From contig NZ_BMJA01000001.1 of assembly GCF_014642835.1 (NCBI RefSeq), forward strand, positions 493,656 through 557,655: a stretch of DNA of 64,000 bases, given 5' to 3'. Made by a program: the position numbers and the translations under genes. Shown piece by piece: positions 28,243 through 38,097 of this stretch. Each line of letters begins with the position of its first letter. Position 1 is the first letter of the stretch. Under the pieces are notes generated by a model, which ran no database searches, was not told where the DNA came from, and saw only the letters and a list, made by a program, of their open reading frames with translations. Source of the stretch: Dyella nitratireducens (GTDB taxonomy: Bacteria > Pseudomonadota > Gammaproteobacteria > Xanthomonadales > Rhodanobacteraceae).

Positions 28243-28758
28243 ATGAAGAAACCATCGTATAAGGCGTTCGCCGCTGTTGCAGGCATAGGGGGCGTGATGC
28301 TGGTCTTTGGAGCGAATGCCGCCAATTCATCCATGGAGAATCAGGATTCATCCGCGCTGCACACGTTATGGAGCAACTATCAGCAGGCCGTTGCGAAGAA
28401 GGATGCCAAGGCATTGCTCGATTTGTACGTAACCGCAGACGTGCCTGTCATGGGTGGCATTGCGCCTGAATCCTATGCGCTTATATCCGCCGCAAACAAA
28501 CAAGCCGTGCCACGCACGCTTCTGATGACTGCAAAGGAAGATGTGACTGGTGAAATCAAGCTTCCACCTGATCAGACTGAAAACCTCGACATTCATTCCG
28601 ACGGCGAAGTGGGATCGATCTCGTTCGACTACAAGGCCAAGATCGGTCACGGGCGAATTATCTGGACAACGGTCCGTACAAACGATGGCTGGAAAATAGC
28701 TTCCGTCGTGTACTCGATCAATGTTCCTGCTGCGGATCGCGCGGAAAAGCCCGGGTGA
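28243..28758 (+). CDS. Secreted NTF2-like protein
   Basis: 171 residues from an ATG preceded by GGAAGGGG. Signal peptide about 26 residues (GVMLVFGANAA). The mature part: LWSNYQQAVAKKDAKALLDLYV, VPVMGGIAPES, then GEVGSISFDYKAKIGHGRIIWTTVRTNDGWKIASVVYSI, the usual final strands of the fold. Same overall plan as the gene at 13127. Function unknown. Confidence 0.75.
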   Translation: MKKPSYKAFAAVAGIGGVMLVFGANAANSSMENQDSSALHTLWSNYQQAVAKKDAKALLDLYVTADVPVMGGIAPESYALISAANKQAVPRTLLMTAKEDVTGEIKLPPDQTENLDIHSDGEVGSISFDYKAKIGHGRIIWTTVRTNDGWKIASVVYSINVPAADRAEKPG

Positions 28759-28801
28759 ATGAAGCCATCGGCCTAATGGGGTCCGCGTTGGGGATCGGTC
28801 A

Positions 28802-29932
28802 TCAGGATATCGGCTCGGGCATATATGGCCTCCGCTGAGCCCACATGCGAAGCACCGGCTCACGCAGTCGCAAGCATGGACGTTCCACGACGTAGTGAAG
28901 CACGGCACCGGCGACAAGCACCGCTGCCACATAAAGCAATACCGTCCAGTTGCCATGCCCGTCGACCCACGGCGCGAAACGGCCGTGCAGTTGCCCGTAA
29001 ACCATCTTGTGGCTCAGGTAGAGGCTGTAAGACGCGGCCGCAAACCACCCTGCCCCGGGCACCCGGCTGCGCGCCAGCACACCGCGTTCACTCGCTGCGC
29101 CCGCCACGAGTGCCGTCATGGCCAAGGCGAGTGCCGGGTAGCCGAACACATTGGCAGCAAAGCTAAACCGCTCGCCATTGAAACCCCACATGCACAAGCC
29201 GGTAAGTATGACGCCAGCCATCGATACCGCATTCGCATGGCGTTCGATCCATGCCCAGCCACGCGTGCCATAGCTGCGTGCGGCGGCCAGCGCGATGCCG
29301 CCAAGCAGATCATCCAGGCGCGCGTAGGTGGGGATGTATAGAAAGCGCAGGTAGGTAACGCCGCCATCACCGCCACCGGCCTGAATCGGTTGAAGGAAGT
29401 GCATCCAGAGCCACGCGCGCAGCATCATGCCACCCAGCACCCATCCTGCGATGACAACGACACCGCGTCTCCATCGGCCGTTACGCGCAAGCAGTAATGC
29501 AAGCAGAGGGAACACCAGATAGAACTGTTCCTCCACACATAGCGACCACGCGTGCGAAAACGCGCCGCGGCTTGGGTCCATGAATAAGTTGAGCGTATAA
29601 GTGAGGAACTGCCACAACGGCATCATGCCCGGTTCTTCGCGCATCGACGGCCAGGCGACATAAATCCCCAACATCACGAAATACGCCGGCAAGGTGCGAA
29701 AGCTGCGGCGCAGATAGAAGTCGCCAAAATCCACGCGTCCATTCGCAGCAAGCGCGTTGAAAACCTGAGAACCGATCAGGAAACCGGACAGTGCAAAGAA
29801 CAAATCCACGCCCATCCAACCGCTCCAGCGCAGCACGCCGCCACCCATGTACCCGGCGATATAGCTGTGAAACGGCATGACCCAAAGTATTGCCAGCGCC
29901 CGTAGCAGATCGAGGCCAGGTTTGCGTGCCAT
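28802..29932 (-). CDS. Acyltransferase family 3 membrane protein
   Basis: 376 residues from the ATG at 29932 (GGGGAAATC upstream); a longer frame to 30133 has a non-membrane N-terminus and is rejected. About ten membrane helices. The start LDLLRALAILWVMPFHSY contains the R-x10-H pattern of the AT3 family (catalytic His in FHSY), then FFALSGFLIGSQ and FYLRRSFRTLPAYF. It O-acetylates or succinylates a surface glycan at the inner membrane. Monocistronic, divergent from the DHA2 exporter. Confidence 0.88.
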   Translation of the reverse strand: MARKPGLDLLRALAILWVMPFHSYIAGYMGGGVLRWSGWMGVDLFFALSGFLIGSQVFNALAANGRVDFGDFYLRRSFRTLPAYFVMLGIYVAWPSMREEPGMMPLWQFLTYTLNLFMDPSRGAFSHAWSLCVEEQFYLVFPLLALLLARNGRWRRGVVVIAGWVLGGMMLRAWLWMHFLQPIQAGGGDGGVTYLRFLYIPTYARLDDLLGGIALAAARSYGTRGWAWIERHANAVSMAGVILTGLCMWGFNGERFSFAANVFGYPALALAMTALVAGAASERGVLARSRVPGAGWFAAASYSLYLSHKMVYGQLHGRFAPWVDGHGNWTVLLYVAAVLVAGAVLHYVVERPCLRLREPVLRMWAQRRPYMPEPIS

Positions 29933-30229
29933 GATTTCCCCTATTGAGCCGGTGCGCGGCCTGCGACATCCATGCAATCCGGTGCTCGCTACGCTGCAGC
30001 GCCTACTTGCTCTCCGGACGCGCCAGTTTGCTCGGTATTTGTGGCATTGCTCTGGCACAAAGCCAGCTGCGACATGGCGCGCCTTGTTCGTTTGAGCGGT
30101 CATCGTGTCCACTGTGGAAAGCGGATACGGCAATGCTCGTCCGTCACTCCATCATCACGGCTATGCGCCCATCCCGCAGGTTGCATCACCTGATAGCGGA
30201 GTAAGCTCCGTCGAGCCCCGATCACGGTG

Positions 30230-31843
30230 ATGCTCATGAGCCAGATTGGAAAACCTCCTTGCGAAGAAGGCGCCATCCTTAGCGGCGAACAGGCAACGCC
30301 TTGTTCGGCGTCCTCGCGGCGCTGGACGCTGGTGGCCACGATCCTTGGCTCCAGCCTCGCGTTCATCGACGGCACGGTGGTCAACGTGGCGCTCCCGAAC
30401 ATCCAGCGGACGCTGGGGGCCACGACATCGGATGTCCAATGGGTGATGGAGTCTTATGCCCTGTTCCTTGCTTCACTGCTGCTGGTAGGCGGTGCATTGG
30501 GGGACCGCTTCGGCCGCAAGCGTGTCTTCATGATCGGCGCGGGAGTGTTTACGCTGGCTTCGATCGGCTGTTCGATGTCTTCGGGCGTGGGGCCGTTGAT
30601 TGCTGCGCGTGCCATTCAAGGTATTGGCGCAGCCCTGCTGGTACCGGGTAGCTTGGCGTTGATCAGCGCGACCTTTCCGCCATCGGAACGAGGTGCTGCC
30701 ATCGGCACGTGGTCTGCATTCAGCGGCATCACCGCCGCTATCGGCCCGGTCATCGGAGGCTTTCTCGTCGAACATTATTCATGGCCGCTGGCTTTCCTGA
30801 TCAATGCTCCACTGGGCATCGTGCTGCTGGCGATATGCGCGGCGAAGGTGCCCGAAAGCAAGGGAAATGCGGATGCCGGCCCCATTGACGTGCTTGGCGC
30901 CAGTTTGGTGACGATGGGTCTGGCTGGATTGGTGTTTGCATTCATTGAAGCGCCGAGCCGTGGCTGGACGGCAGCGCCAATCTGGCTAGCCGCTTTGATC
31001 GGCATCATCGCGTTACTGCTATTCGTGCGTGTCGAGCTACGCGCTGCATCGCCCATGCTTCCCATGGCGCTTTTCCGCGAACGTAACTTCGCCGGCGCCA
31101 ATATGCTGACCTTGCTGCTCTACGCGGCGCTTGGTGGCAGCCTGTTCTTTCTGCCATTGAACCTGATCCAGGTGCAGGGCTATGGGGCCACGGCAGCGGG
31201 CGCTGCATTGCTGCCGTTTATCGCCACCATGTTTCTGTTATCGCGCTGGACCGGCAGCTTGGTGGATCGGTTTGGCCCCAAGCTTCCATTGGTGACAGGA
31301 CCGGCCATAGCGGCTGTCGGATTCGCCATGTTTGCGCTGCCGTCGACCGAGAGCACGTATTGGACGTCGTTCTTCCCTGCCATTTGCATTCTCGGTCTTG
31401 GCATGAGTGTGACGGTGGCGCCGTTGACGACGACGGTTATGAATTCGGTAGGAAAAGAACTGGCGGGCACGGCATCCGGCATCAACAACGCGGTGTCGCG
31501 CGCTGCAGCGTTGCTCGCCATCGCGCTGTTCGGGCTCGTGCTTGTCTTTGCCTTCAACACGACATTGGATGCCGAACTTCGAAGCCTGCATGTACCGGCG
31601 GCGTTGGTTTCCACAGTTGTTGAACAACGTCAGAAACTCGCAGGCATGGAGATGCCCGGAGGCTATCCAGACGCCGTTATTAGCGCCATGAAGCATGCGG
31701 TGAAGTTGTCATTTGTTTCTGGCTTTCGGTGGGTGATGCTGGTTTCTGCAGCCTTGGCACTTTTAAGCGCGGTCAGTGCGTGGGTTTTCATCGAGGGGAA
31801 GCAAGCGGCGCGCGCAAAGTTCAACTCAGCGAAAAACAGGTAA
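30230..31843 (+). CDS. DHA2 (EmrB/QacA) family MFS drug transporter
   Basis: About 537 residues; GTG at 30227 and ATGs at 30230 and 30236 are all possible starts. Fourteen predicted helices. The DHA2 signatures are present: FIDGTVVNVALP in helix 1 (motif D1), LLVGGALGDRFGRKRVF (motif A), and GPVIGGFLVEHYSWPLAFLINAP (motif C, the antiporter motif). It exports hydrophobic or cationic drugs with protons. No membrane-fusion partner gene is adjacent. The gene is followed by a repeat cluster. Confidence 0.92.
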   Translation: MLMSQIGKPPCEEGAILSGEQATPCSASSRRWTLVATILGSSLAFIDGTVVNVALPNIQRTLGATTSDVQWVMESYALFLASLLLVGGALGDRFGRKRVFMIGAGVFTLASIGCSMSSGVGPLIAARAIQGIGAALLVPGSLALISATFPPSERGAAIGTWSAFSGITAAIGPVIGGFLVEHYSWPLAFLINAPLGIVLLAICAAKVPESKGNADAGPIDVLGASLVTMGLAGLVFAFIEAPSRGWTAAPIWLAALIGIIALLLFVRVELRAASPMLPMALFRERNFAGANMLTLLLYAALGGSLFFLPLNLIQVQGYGATAAGAALLPFIATMFLLSRWTGSLVDRFGPKLPLVTGPAIAAVGFAMFALPSTESTYWTSFFPAICILGLGMSVTVAPLTTTVMNSVGKELAGTASGINNAVSRAAALLAIALFGLVLVFAFNTTLDAELRSLHVPAALVSTVVEQRQKLAGMEMPGGYPDAVISAMKHAVKLSFVSGFRWVMLVSAALALLSAVSAWVFIEGKQAARAKFNSAKNR

Positions 31844-31872
31844 AAATCCCGTCAAAACATCCTCTCACTGCC

Positions 31873-32189
31873 GTCATTCCCGCGAAAGCGGGAATCCATT
31901 TTGCTCTAATGCATTCATGAAAATGGATTCCCGCTTTCGCGCACTGCTGTCCGGGGAAAGTGCTGCTTGTTCTAGCGACATGGCTAAAAGACTCGTCGTC
32001 CCGGCGAAAGCCGGGACCCAGCGACTTGTAGATCGTCAAAGACACTGGACCCCGGCGTTCGCCGGGGCGACGAATCGCTAGCGTTGAATTTGCTGGCAAA
32101 AATAGGGGCTTCGATTGCCTGGCAGATGCCTATCTAGAGCGCGGCGAATTTTCCCCGGACAGCAGTGCACTTTCGCGGGAATGACGACC
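31873..32189. mobile_element. Palindrome interrupted by a TIR element, copy A
   Basis: A palindromic repeat (starting 31873) is interrupted in its right arm at 31941/31942. The inserted part, 31942-32167 (226 bp), begins CACTGCTGTCCGGGGAAA and ends TTTCCCCGGACAGCAGTG, a near-perfect terminal inverted repeat. CGCTTTCGCG (31932-31941) before it is repeated as CACTTTCGCG (32168-32177) after it, like a 10-bp target duplication with one change. The interior has another hairpin (CCCGGCGAAAGCCGGG, then CCCCGGCGTTCGCCGGGG). No ORF; a non-autonomous element. Confidence 0.75.
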
Positions 32190-32296
32190 TTCTTGGCACT
32201 TCCCATCACGATGATGTTGAAAGTCGCTTAAGTAAATGCCGTCCTGGTGAGTAGCCTTTTCCTACACCATCGCGTGCCATTGTTTTCCGCGACCGC

Positions 32297-33556
32297 TCAT
32301 TCACTCGTCTGAACTTTAAGCTGACGAAGCAACGTTTCCATTTCTGCCTGCAGAGGATGATCCGGCCAAAGCACGATGAGTTTACCGAGCAACACCATGG
32401 CTTCCGTGCGACGATCAGGCTGATTCGCAATCAGCTTGGCCGCAAGCAAGCCGTAGCGCGGCGATTCCGGTGCCTTCGGCCATTGCCGCAGATATCCGCG
32501 CGACAAATGGATGGCCAATTGCGTCATGCCCATGCGCGCCGCCCGCTCTGCCAGGGGGCCGGCATTGGCGGGATCATCCGGCACGAAGGCGGGATCCAAT
32601 GCCACGCATTCCTGCACCAGGCTGAGTGCGCGGGGCATTTCGTCATGGGTCACCAGCGATGCGGTCCAGATCTGGCCATGTTCAAGCAAGGCCTGTGTCA
32701 TACCGGATTGACGCAACAGGTCGCGATAGCAACGATGCAAGCTTGCAGGTGCCGCGCGTTCGCGCAATCGCTCGACCAGCAGATCGAGCGCGGCACGTGG
32801 ATCCTTCACACGAATCGACTCCACCTCCTCGAGTAGCAACGCATCGGCATCCTGGCCACTACGGGCAGCCAGCCGTGCGGCCTCCGGTTCCATGCCAAAG
32901 ATTTCATGGCGCTGATGGACGAGCGCCCCCATCAACTGAAAGTTGAAGATGATCAGGTAGACACAGGCAAACCCGTGGAGGGGGTAGCCCAGCAGCGTAG
33001 GCAAAAGGGGCTTGATCACAGCTCCCATGCCAACGATCACCAGCATGGTCAGCAGGTTTATCGTTGCCAGCAGGACGTACAAACCACCAAAGCGGGCCAC
33101 GGTCCGCCACCAATGCGCGGGATTGAAAGCCACGTTCAGATCGCCATCGAAAGCCAGCGACATATCGATCGCCGGCAACACGATGATGAACGCCAGTACC
33201 AGCCACCACAGCCAAGGCACATCCCACGCGATGATGGCGATGCCGGCCAACATCACAAAAAGATGCATCACCGTCAGCTTGACGCCGGTCGACGTACTCT
33301 CTTCGACGCCAACATCCGGCGGATCAGCGTAGCCATTGGCTGCATGGATGAGGCACGTGGCGGCATAGCGCCACGCGGCTACCCAGTAAATGATGTGGCC
33401 TGCGATGCCAAGGGCGCCAGGCAGTGCACCGCTCAGGTAAATGAGCGCCAGTACAGTGCATGTGGCCAGCGCCGCCCCGCGCAATGGATAGCGCAGGCCC
33501 CGAATCAGCAATTCGCCAGCCGTAGCATCAGCGCGGGATAAAACGATTCTTGGCAT
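32297..33556 (-). CDS. Membrane protein with C-terminal TPR-like repeats
   Basis: 419 residues. The first 210 residues hold five or six membrane helices. The C-terminal 200 residues are cytoplasmic-type helical repeats with TPR spacing (for example PRAALDLLVERLRERAAPA, PRALSLVQECVALDP and AAKLIANQPDRRTEAMVLLG). It starts three bases after the stop of the upstream permease, so it is the last gene of the permease operon. A scaffold or assembly role for the transporter is inferred. No domain name is secure. Confidence 0.65.
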   Translation of the reverse strand: MPRIVLSRADATAGELLIRGLRYPLRGAALATCTVLALIYLSGALPGALGIAGHIIYWVAAWRYAATCLIHAANGYADPPDVGVEESTSTGVKLTVMHLFVMLAGIAIIAWDVPWLWWLVLAFIIVLPAIDMSLAFDGDLNVAFNPAHWWRTVARFGGLYVLLATINLLTMLVIVGMGAVIKPLLPTLLGYPLHGFACVYLIIFNFQLMGALVHQRHEIFGMEPEAARLAARSGQDADALLLEEVESIRVKDPRAALDLLVERLRERAAPASLHRCYRDLLRQSGMTQALLEHGQIWTASLVTHDEMPRALSLVQECVALDPAFVPDDPANAGPLAERAARMGMTQLAIHLSRGYLRQWPKAPESPRYGLLAAKLIANQPDRRTEAMVLLGKLIVLWPDHPLQAEMETLLRQLKVQTSE

Positions 33557-33559
33557 GAC

Positions 33560-34795
33560 TCAAACCGATCTCGTCGCCACGACGGGCGGTACGTTGGAAG
33601 CACGGCGCGCCGGTACCAGCACCGAAGCTTGAGCAAGCACGAGTATGGCAACTGTGCCGATGGCGACGTAGTGCGGTGGAAGACGCGTCATCTCGTAATG
33701 CGTCATCAGCCAATGATTGAGTTCGAATGCCAGCAGCACGCCGATGATCGCGCCGCTGCCGGCAATCAGCAGGTTTTCCAGCTGAAAGTAACGCAGGATG
33801 TCGATTCTGCGAGCACCGAGTGCGCGCCGCACGCCGATCTGCCGATGCCGTTGCACTACCCAGAAACTGGTCAGGCCGACGATGCCGGCGGCGGTAACGC
33901 TCAGCAGAATGAGGCAAATCAGGCCCATCAGCAGCGCGATGCCACGGTCCGAGCGATACGCCCTGGCGCGCAGTTCGGCAAAGGTATGGATGCCGGCATA
34001 AGGTTCAGGCATGAGCCGCATCGGATTGGTGGCAAACAGCGCCTTGCGGATCTCGCGCATCGCCTCGTCCGTGCGGCCGGGACGGGCGCGCACCATGTAG
34101 CCGGTCCAGGCATCATCTTGCCGCAGTGGCTCGATCACCGAGTTGTAGACCCAGTCGCTGTCCATCCACCTTGGATTCTGCAAGCGCTCGACGATGCCCA
34201 CGATGGTGGCCGGCTTGCCGTCCTGATACACCGTCTGGCCCAACGCATTGCCGTTCGGAAAAAGCCGGTCGGCGACGGGTTTGCTCACGATGATGACGGG
34301 TGAACCGGGAGCGGCGCGTCCATGGCGGATTTCGTCAGCAGAAAAATCGCGGCCGGCAATCAGATGCAGGCCAAACGTGGAGCGCAAATTCTGGTCGCCG
34401 TAATAGTAGGCCACATGCACGGACTGGCCTTTCTGATCTGCATCGAGAGAGACATAGCCGTCTATATATCCGCTCAGCAGGGGGTTGCTGGTGGACGCAG
34501 CCACCTCCTGCACGTCCGGCAGACTTCGCAACGTTTCCAGATCCGCGCGCTGCAGGGCATCGAGCTTTTCGATGGCGGCGTCATCATCGCCAGAGGGTGC
34601 CGCCGGCCATTGTTGCACGATGCGGATCAGCCCTTCTTCGACCATGCCGGTCGGGCGCATCATTCGTTGCACGTGATGACCAATAATGAATACGGCATTG
34701 GAGACGATCGCCAGCGTCAACGCGATTTGCAGCACGATCAGCAGCGCAGCTACCTTGTGTCGCCGCAATGCGGCGAGGATCGGATGTAGGGTCAT
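33560..34795 (-). CDS. MacB/FtsX-type ABC transporter permease (second of two)
   Basis: 411 residues: an N-terminal helix (LLIVLQIALTLAIVSNAVFI), a periplasmic MacB_PCD-like domain (residues about 45-255) with FGLHLIAGRDFSADE and GNALGQTVYQDGKPATIVGI, and three C-terminal helices carrying the FtsX signature WVVQRHRQIGVRRALGARRIDILRYF. Usually part of type VII ABC systems that do mechanical work on exported lipids, peptides or antibiotics. Ten bases after the first permease. No ATPase gene is in this operon. Confidence 0.85.
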   Translation of the reverse strand: MTLHPILAALRRHKVAALLIVLQIALTLAIVSNAVFIIGHHVQRMMRPTGMVEEGLIRIVQQWPAAPSGDDDAAIEKLDALQRADLETLRSLPDVQEVAASTSNPLLSGYIDGYVSLDADQKGQSVHVAYYYGDQNLRSTFGLHLIAGRDFSADEIRHGRAAPGSPVIIVSKPVADRLFPNGNALGQTVYQDGKPATIVGIVERLQNPRWMDSDWVYNSVIEPLRQDDAWTGYMVRARPGRTDEAMREIRKALFATNPMRLMPEPYAGIHTFAELRARAYRSDRGIALLMGLICLILLSVTAAGIVGLTSFWVVQRHRQIGVRRALGARRIDILRYFQLENLLIAGSGAIIGVLLAFELNHWLMTHYEMTRLPPHYVAIGTVAILVLAQASVLVPARRASNVPPVVATRSV

Positions 34796-34805
34796 GGCGT
34801 AATCC

Positions 34806-36131
34806 CTACTGAGCCTTCAGTTGCCACGCGGGCAGCACGCGCGCCGCCCGATACGCAGGGTAGATTCCCGCGACCAGGGTGGCAGCAACGGCAAGCAGCA
34901 ACGTGAGCGACAGCAGGTCGGGCTCGATCTTCGCCATGGCAGCCAGACGTGCCGGCAAGACTTGGCCCACACTGAGCATTCCCACCGCCGTAAACAACAG
35001 TCCCAACACACCGCCGCCAACGCCGATCACGCCCGCCTCGGTGAGGAACTGTGCATAGATGGCCGTGCGTGATGCACCCAGCGCACGCCGCACGGCAACT
35101 TCGCCGCTGCGGCGCAGAAACTTGGCCAGCAACAGGCCTACCGTATTCACCAGGCATACGATCAGCAGTCCCTGCGCCACCAGCAACGACACCCGTGTGT
35201 CGCTGGGCACCACGTGCTGATAATCGAGGAACGCCGGTACGTCGCGTAGGCGTGTATTGGGCGCCCAATGGAAACGCCCTGCTTTTTGCTGCTCGCTGGC
35301 ATAGGCATCGAGATAGCCGCGATACTGCTGCACGGCCATGGCATCATCCAGTTCGACCATATAGCCGATCCATACGCAGTCCGAGCGCAGCAACGCAGTG
35401 AAGTCAGAACCGGGATCGACTTCGCCTTTCCTGCAACCATCCCAACCGGCCTGGGCGATGTTGTTGGCGACAGCGTATGGGAATGGCATGAACATGTCAG
35501 GCATGTCCGGCCCGTAGCCGACATCCACCGTGTAGTAGAAGTTCGGTTGGGGATTCCAGTCATTGGTGACGCCTACGATGCGATATTCGCGATTGTCGAT
35601 ATCGATCATCTTGCCGACGCTGTTGCCGCCGCCGAAAACCTCCTTGTTAACCTTGTCGCTGATCACCACCACGGGCGACAGGTGTGCATCGTCGTCCGCG
35701 CTCCAGCTACTGCCGTAATGAAACGTTACGTCCAGCATGGGAAAGAATTCGTCGTACACCGCATAACCGTCGATGGGGATCGGGCTGCGGTTGCGGCCGG
35801 AACTGCTTGGCATCACCGATGCCGAAATCGAATAGATTGCCGATTGCCGCTTGGCTCGGTGCTGCCGCATCAGCGTCATCGCATCGAGGTAACCGAACGC
35901 AACTTCCGGCTCGCCGCCAGCGCGGCGATTACCCGGACCCCATGCGTCGATCTGCGGCACGAACAGTCGATCCGATTTCCACGGAATCGGATCGGCGGAC
36001 AGCCCACGGAATACCGAATACGTCGTCATCGACGCCGCTACGCCAAAACCAATCGTCAGAATCATCAGCGCGGTAAGCCCGGGGCTACGCCGCAGACTGC
36101 GCATAGCCAATTCAACGTAGTAAGCGAACAT
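34806..36131 (-). CDS. MacB/FtsX-type ABC transporter permease (first of two)
   Basis: 441 residues, same plan as its neighbour: helix 1 (SPGLTALMILTIGFGVAASM), periplasmic MacB_PCD-like domain up to about residue 310, and three C-terminal helices with the FtsX-type RRSGEVAVRRALGASRTAIYAQFLTEAG. First gene of the three-gene operon. The nucleotide-binding subunit must come from elsewhere. Confidence 0.85.
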   Translation of the reverse strand: MFAYYVELAMRSLRRSPGLTALMILTIGFGVAASMTTYSVFRGLSADPIPWKSDRLFVPQIDAWGPGNRRAGGEPEVAFGYLDAMTLMRQHRAKRQSAIYSISASVMPSSSGRNRSPIPIDGYAVYDEFFPMLDVTFHYGSSWSADDDAHLSPVVVISDKVNKEVFGGGNSVGKMIDIDNREYRIVGVTNDWNPQPNFYYTVDVGYGPDMPDMFMPFPYAVANNIAQAGWDGCRKGEVDPGSDFTALLRSDCVWIGYMVELDDAMAVQQYRGYLDAYASEQQKAGRFHWAPNTRLRDVPAFLDYQHVVPSDTRVSLLVAQGLLIVCLVNTVGLLLAKFLRRSGEVAVRRALGASRTAIYAQFLTEAGVIGVGGGVLGLLFTAVGMLSVGQVLPARLAAMAKIEPDLLSLTLLLAVAATLVAGIYPAYRAARVLPAWQLKAQ

Positions 36132-36491
36132 CCATTTTCCCCTGATGCGTCAATGCCCGTAAAAATCGGGGCTGTCTTTGATCAAAAGCATCGACAAATA
36201 TTATCGCAAGCGCCTCTACAGTTACGTAGTTCAACGTCAATCATTCGGTATGGATAATCCCCTGCCATCTTCACATTCCATTGACATGAATAGTGAACGC
36301 TCTCTCAATTTCAAGATGGATGGCGAAAGCGAACACACTCACGATGGCACATCAACGCCTGCCCTGCTGCGCAAAGGCTCACGCAGATCAGATGGCGCAT
36401 GTTGCTGCAGCAGACTGAGCAGCGCAGACCGCGATTTCAAAAGAGTATTGCGATCAGCGATGGAAATCGCAGCCGCAAGCGAACATCATCA
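36132..36491. other. 360-bp region without a supported gene
   Basis: It lies between the start of the permease operon and the end of the Ser/Ala-rich protein gene. Lower GC than the flanks (ATCGACAAATATTATCGC near 36189) and probably includes the permease promoter. No repeat or RNA gene seen. Confidence 0.4.
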
Positions 36492-37058
36492 TCAAGCCAC
36501 GGTATCGATAAACACACCACGCAGACCGGTGACGCCGCTCTCACTCAAGTTGCGCGCCAGCGATCCCAGAAATGACGGCAGGCTCGGCATGGTGCCGCTG
36601 GAAGCATCAGGTGCCATGCCGGATGACGAACCCAGTGACGTCCAGAGGCTTTGAAACACGCTGGTTAGATTACCGGCCCCATTTACGGCCGATGGCGTAC
36701 TGCTCGAACTGTCGCTCAATGCCTGGGCCAGACCGGAGAACGCCGATGCCATGTTTCTGTATTGCTGTATTTGCGGCGATACCTTCTGTTGCAACGGAAG
36801 GGACGCAAACGCCGCATCGCTCGCGGTGGCCGTGTTATCCGAGCCAGCCACGTTAGCCGTAGGAACCAGTCCGAGTTGAGTCAATGCAGCCGCAATAGCC
36901 GAAGCCATCGGTTCCGCAGCCGCGGCTGAGGAGTCGGTCGAAACGGCGGGTGTCGATGCCGGAGATGAGCGAAGTTCTTTTTTGTACTGGCTGTCATGAA
37001 TCGCAAAACGGCCACTCACCGATGGCGGCAGCGTATTGCTGATGCTTGGCATACTCAT
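36492..37058 (-). CDS. Ser/Ala-rich Cys-free hypothetical protein
   Basis: 188 residues from the ATG at 37058; an ATG at 37094 would add 12 residues. No Sec signal peptide, no Cys. Residues 1-60 are Ser/Pro/Ala-rich. Then come two helical blocks (ASAIAAALTQLGLVP and QQYRNMASAFSGLAQALSD), Ser-rich linkers, and the C-terminal PSLPSFLGSLARNLSESGVTGLRGVFIDTVA, which looks like a conserved ending. Composition recalls secreted structural or effector proteins, but no secretion genes adjoin. Function unknown. Confidence 0.55.
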   Translation of the reverse strand: MSMPSISNTLPPSVSGRFAIHDSQYKKELRSSPASTPAVSTDSSAAAAEPMASAIAAALTQLGLVPTANVAGSDNTATASDAAFASLPLQQKVSPQIQQYRNMASAFSGLAQALSDSSSSTPSAVNGAGNLTSVFQSLWTSLGSSSGMAPDASSGTMPSLPSFLGSLARNLSESGVTGLRGVFIDTVA

Positions 37059-37341
37059 TGCAGGCAGGCCCCATGAACGGTGAGCGCCCAACATATTACC
37101 TCACCGATGCCGATCAGACCGCGAGCCACTTGATCTCGGCTTTCAGCAACACCTGCTTGTACTCGTCGTCCAGCAGGCATAACCGTGGCAGGCCTTTACT
37201 CAGCAATGCCTTCATGGCAGATGATACGGTGCATGCATCCTCGCCAAGTTCTGGACAAGGCGCGTCGCTCGCCATAGAAAGTGCCGTTCAACTCGCACGT
37301 TGCTTGCGCGATATTCCAAAATCTTTCGATGCGTTCGCCCG

Positions 37342-38079
37342 TCAGGTGATCGGCGCGCCGATGGATGCAAGGCCAGTGCGGCTTGCCATCGAGGCTTCCC
37401 GCATCAGATCGTAATCAATCACTGTCGTATCCCCCAGCAGCCTCACCTGCCGAACCATCAATCGATCATGACGGTGATTGATGAGATGCGAGGGAAGCCG
37501 CAACCGTGGCGCTCCCGGTTCGCCGACGAAGAACGGCGCAATCGCCAGGCGGAAACGATCGTAGATACGCTCGGAAAGGAACATCGAAAGCACCCTGCCG
37601 CCACCTTCGACAAACAGATGCCGGATGCCTCTACGTTGAAGCGTCTGGGCAATGCTGCGGGCGGAAATGGGGCCTTCGATGCTGACGATCGTCGCCCGTC
37701 CGGCATAACGCGATCGAAGCGTACCGGCGATGGACGATGGACAGAGCACGATGTTTTCCTGCCCATCGGCCTGGGAAAAATGCGCATCAGGGTCCAGGTC
37801 GCCGGTGGATGTAAGGGTCACCCTGACTGGCTGCGGTGGTAAACCTTGGTGGATACGTTCTTCGACCCGTTGCGGCTCCCGCACGGAAAGGCGCGGGTTA
37901 TCGGCACGCACCGTACCGGCGCCAACGAGAATGGCGTCGGCTTGCGCACGTTCCCGCTGGATGTCCAGCAGATCCTCGTCGCTCGACAGCACCAGCCGCG
38001 GGGCAGAAGTGTCATCCATGTAACCATCGATGGAGCACGCAGCCGAAAGGTGGATGCGCATGTTGGCAACGGCGGACAT
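37342..38079 (-). CDS. RibD C-terminal (reductase) domain protein
   Basis: 245 residues (GGAG eight bases before the ATG), a stand-alone DHFR-like reductase domain without the deaminase half of RibD. ADAILVGAGTVRADNPRLSVR is the NADPH- and substrate-loop signature, and RHLFVEGGGRVLSMFL the second one. Acts on 5-amino-6-ribosylamino-pyrimidine phosphates or related compounds. Located 18 bases after the GTP cyclohydrolase II gene in the DoxX-ribA-ribD operon, so probably works in the same pathway. Confidence 0.88.
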   Translation of the reverse strand: MSAVANMRIHLSAACSIDGYMDDTSAPRLVLSSDEDLLDIQRERAQADAILVGAGTVRADNPRLSVREPQRVEERIHQGLPPQPVRVTLTSTGDLDPDAHFSQADGQENIVLCPSSIAGTLRSRYAGRATIVSIEGPISARSIAQTLQRRGIRHLFVEGGGRVLSMFLSERIYDRFRLAIAPFFVGEPGAPRLRLPSHLINHRHDRLMVRQVRLLGDTTVIDYDLMREASMASRTGLASIGAPIT

Positions 38080-38097
38080 GCGTGGCTCCGTGTCGCG

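Noticed and set aside
35268-36257. 329-codon open frame on the plus strand
   Set aside because: Antisense to the first ABC permease; no recognisable motif.
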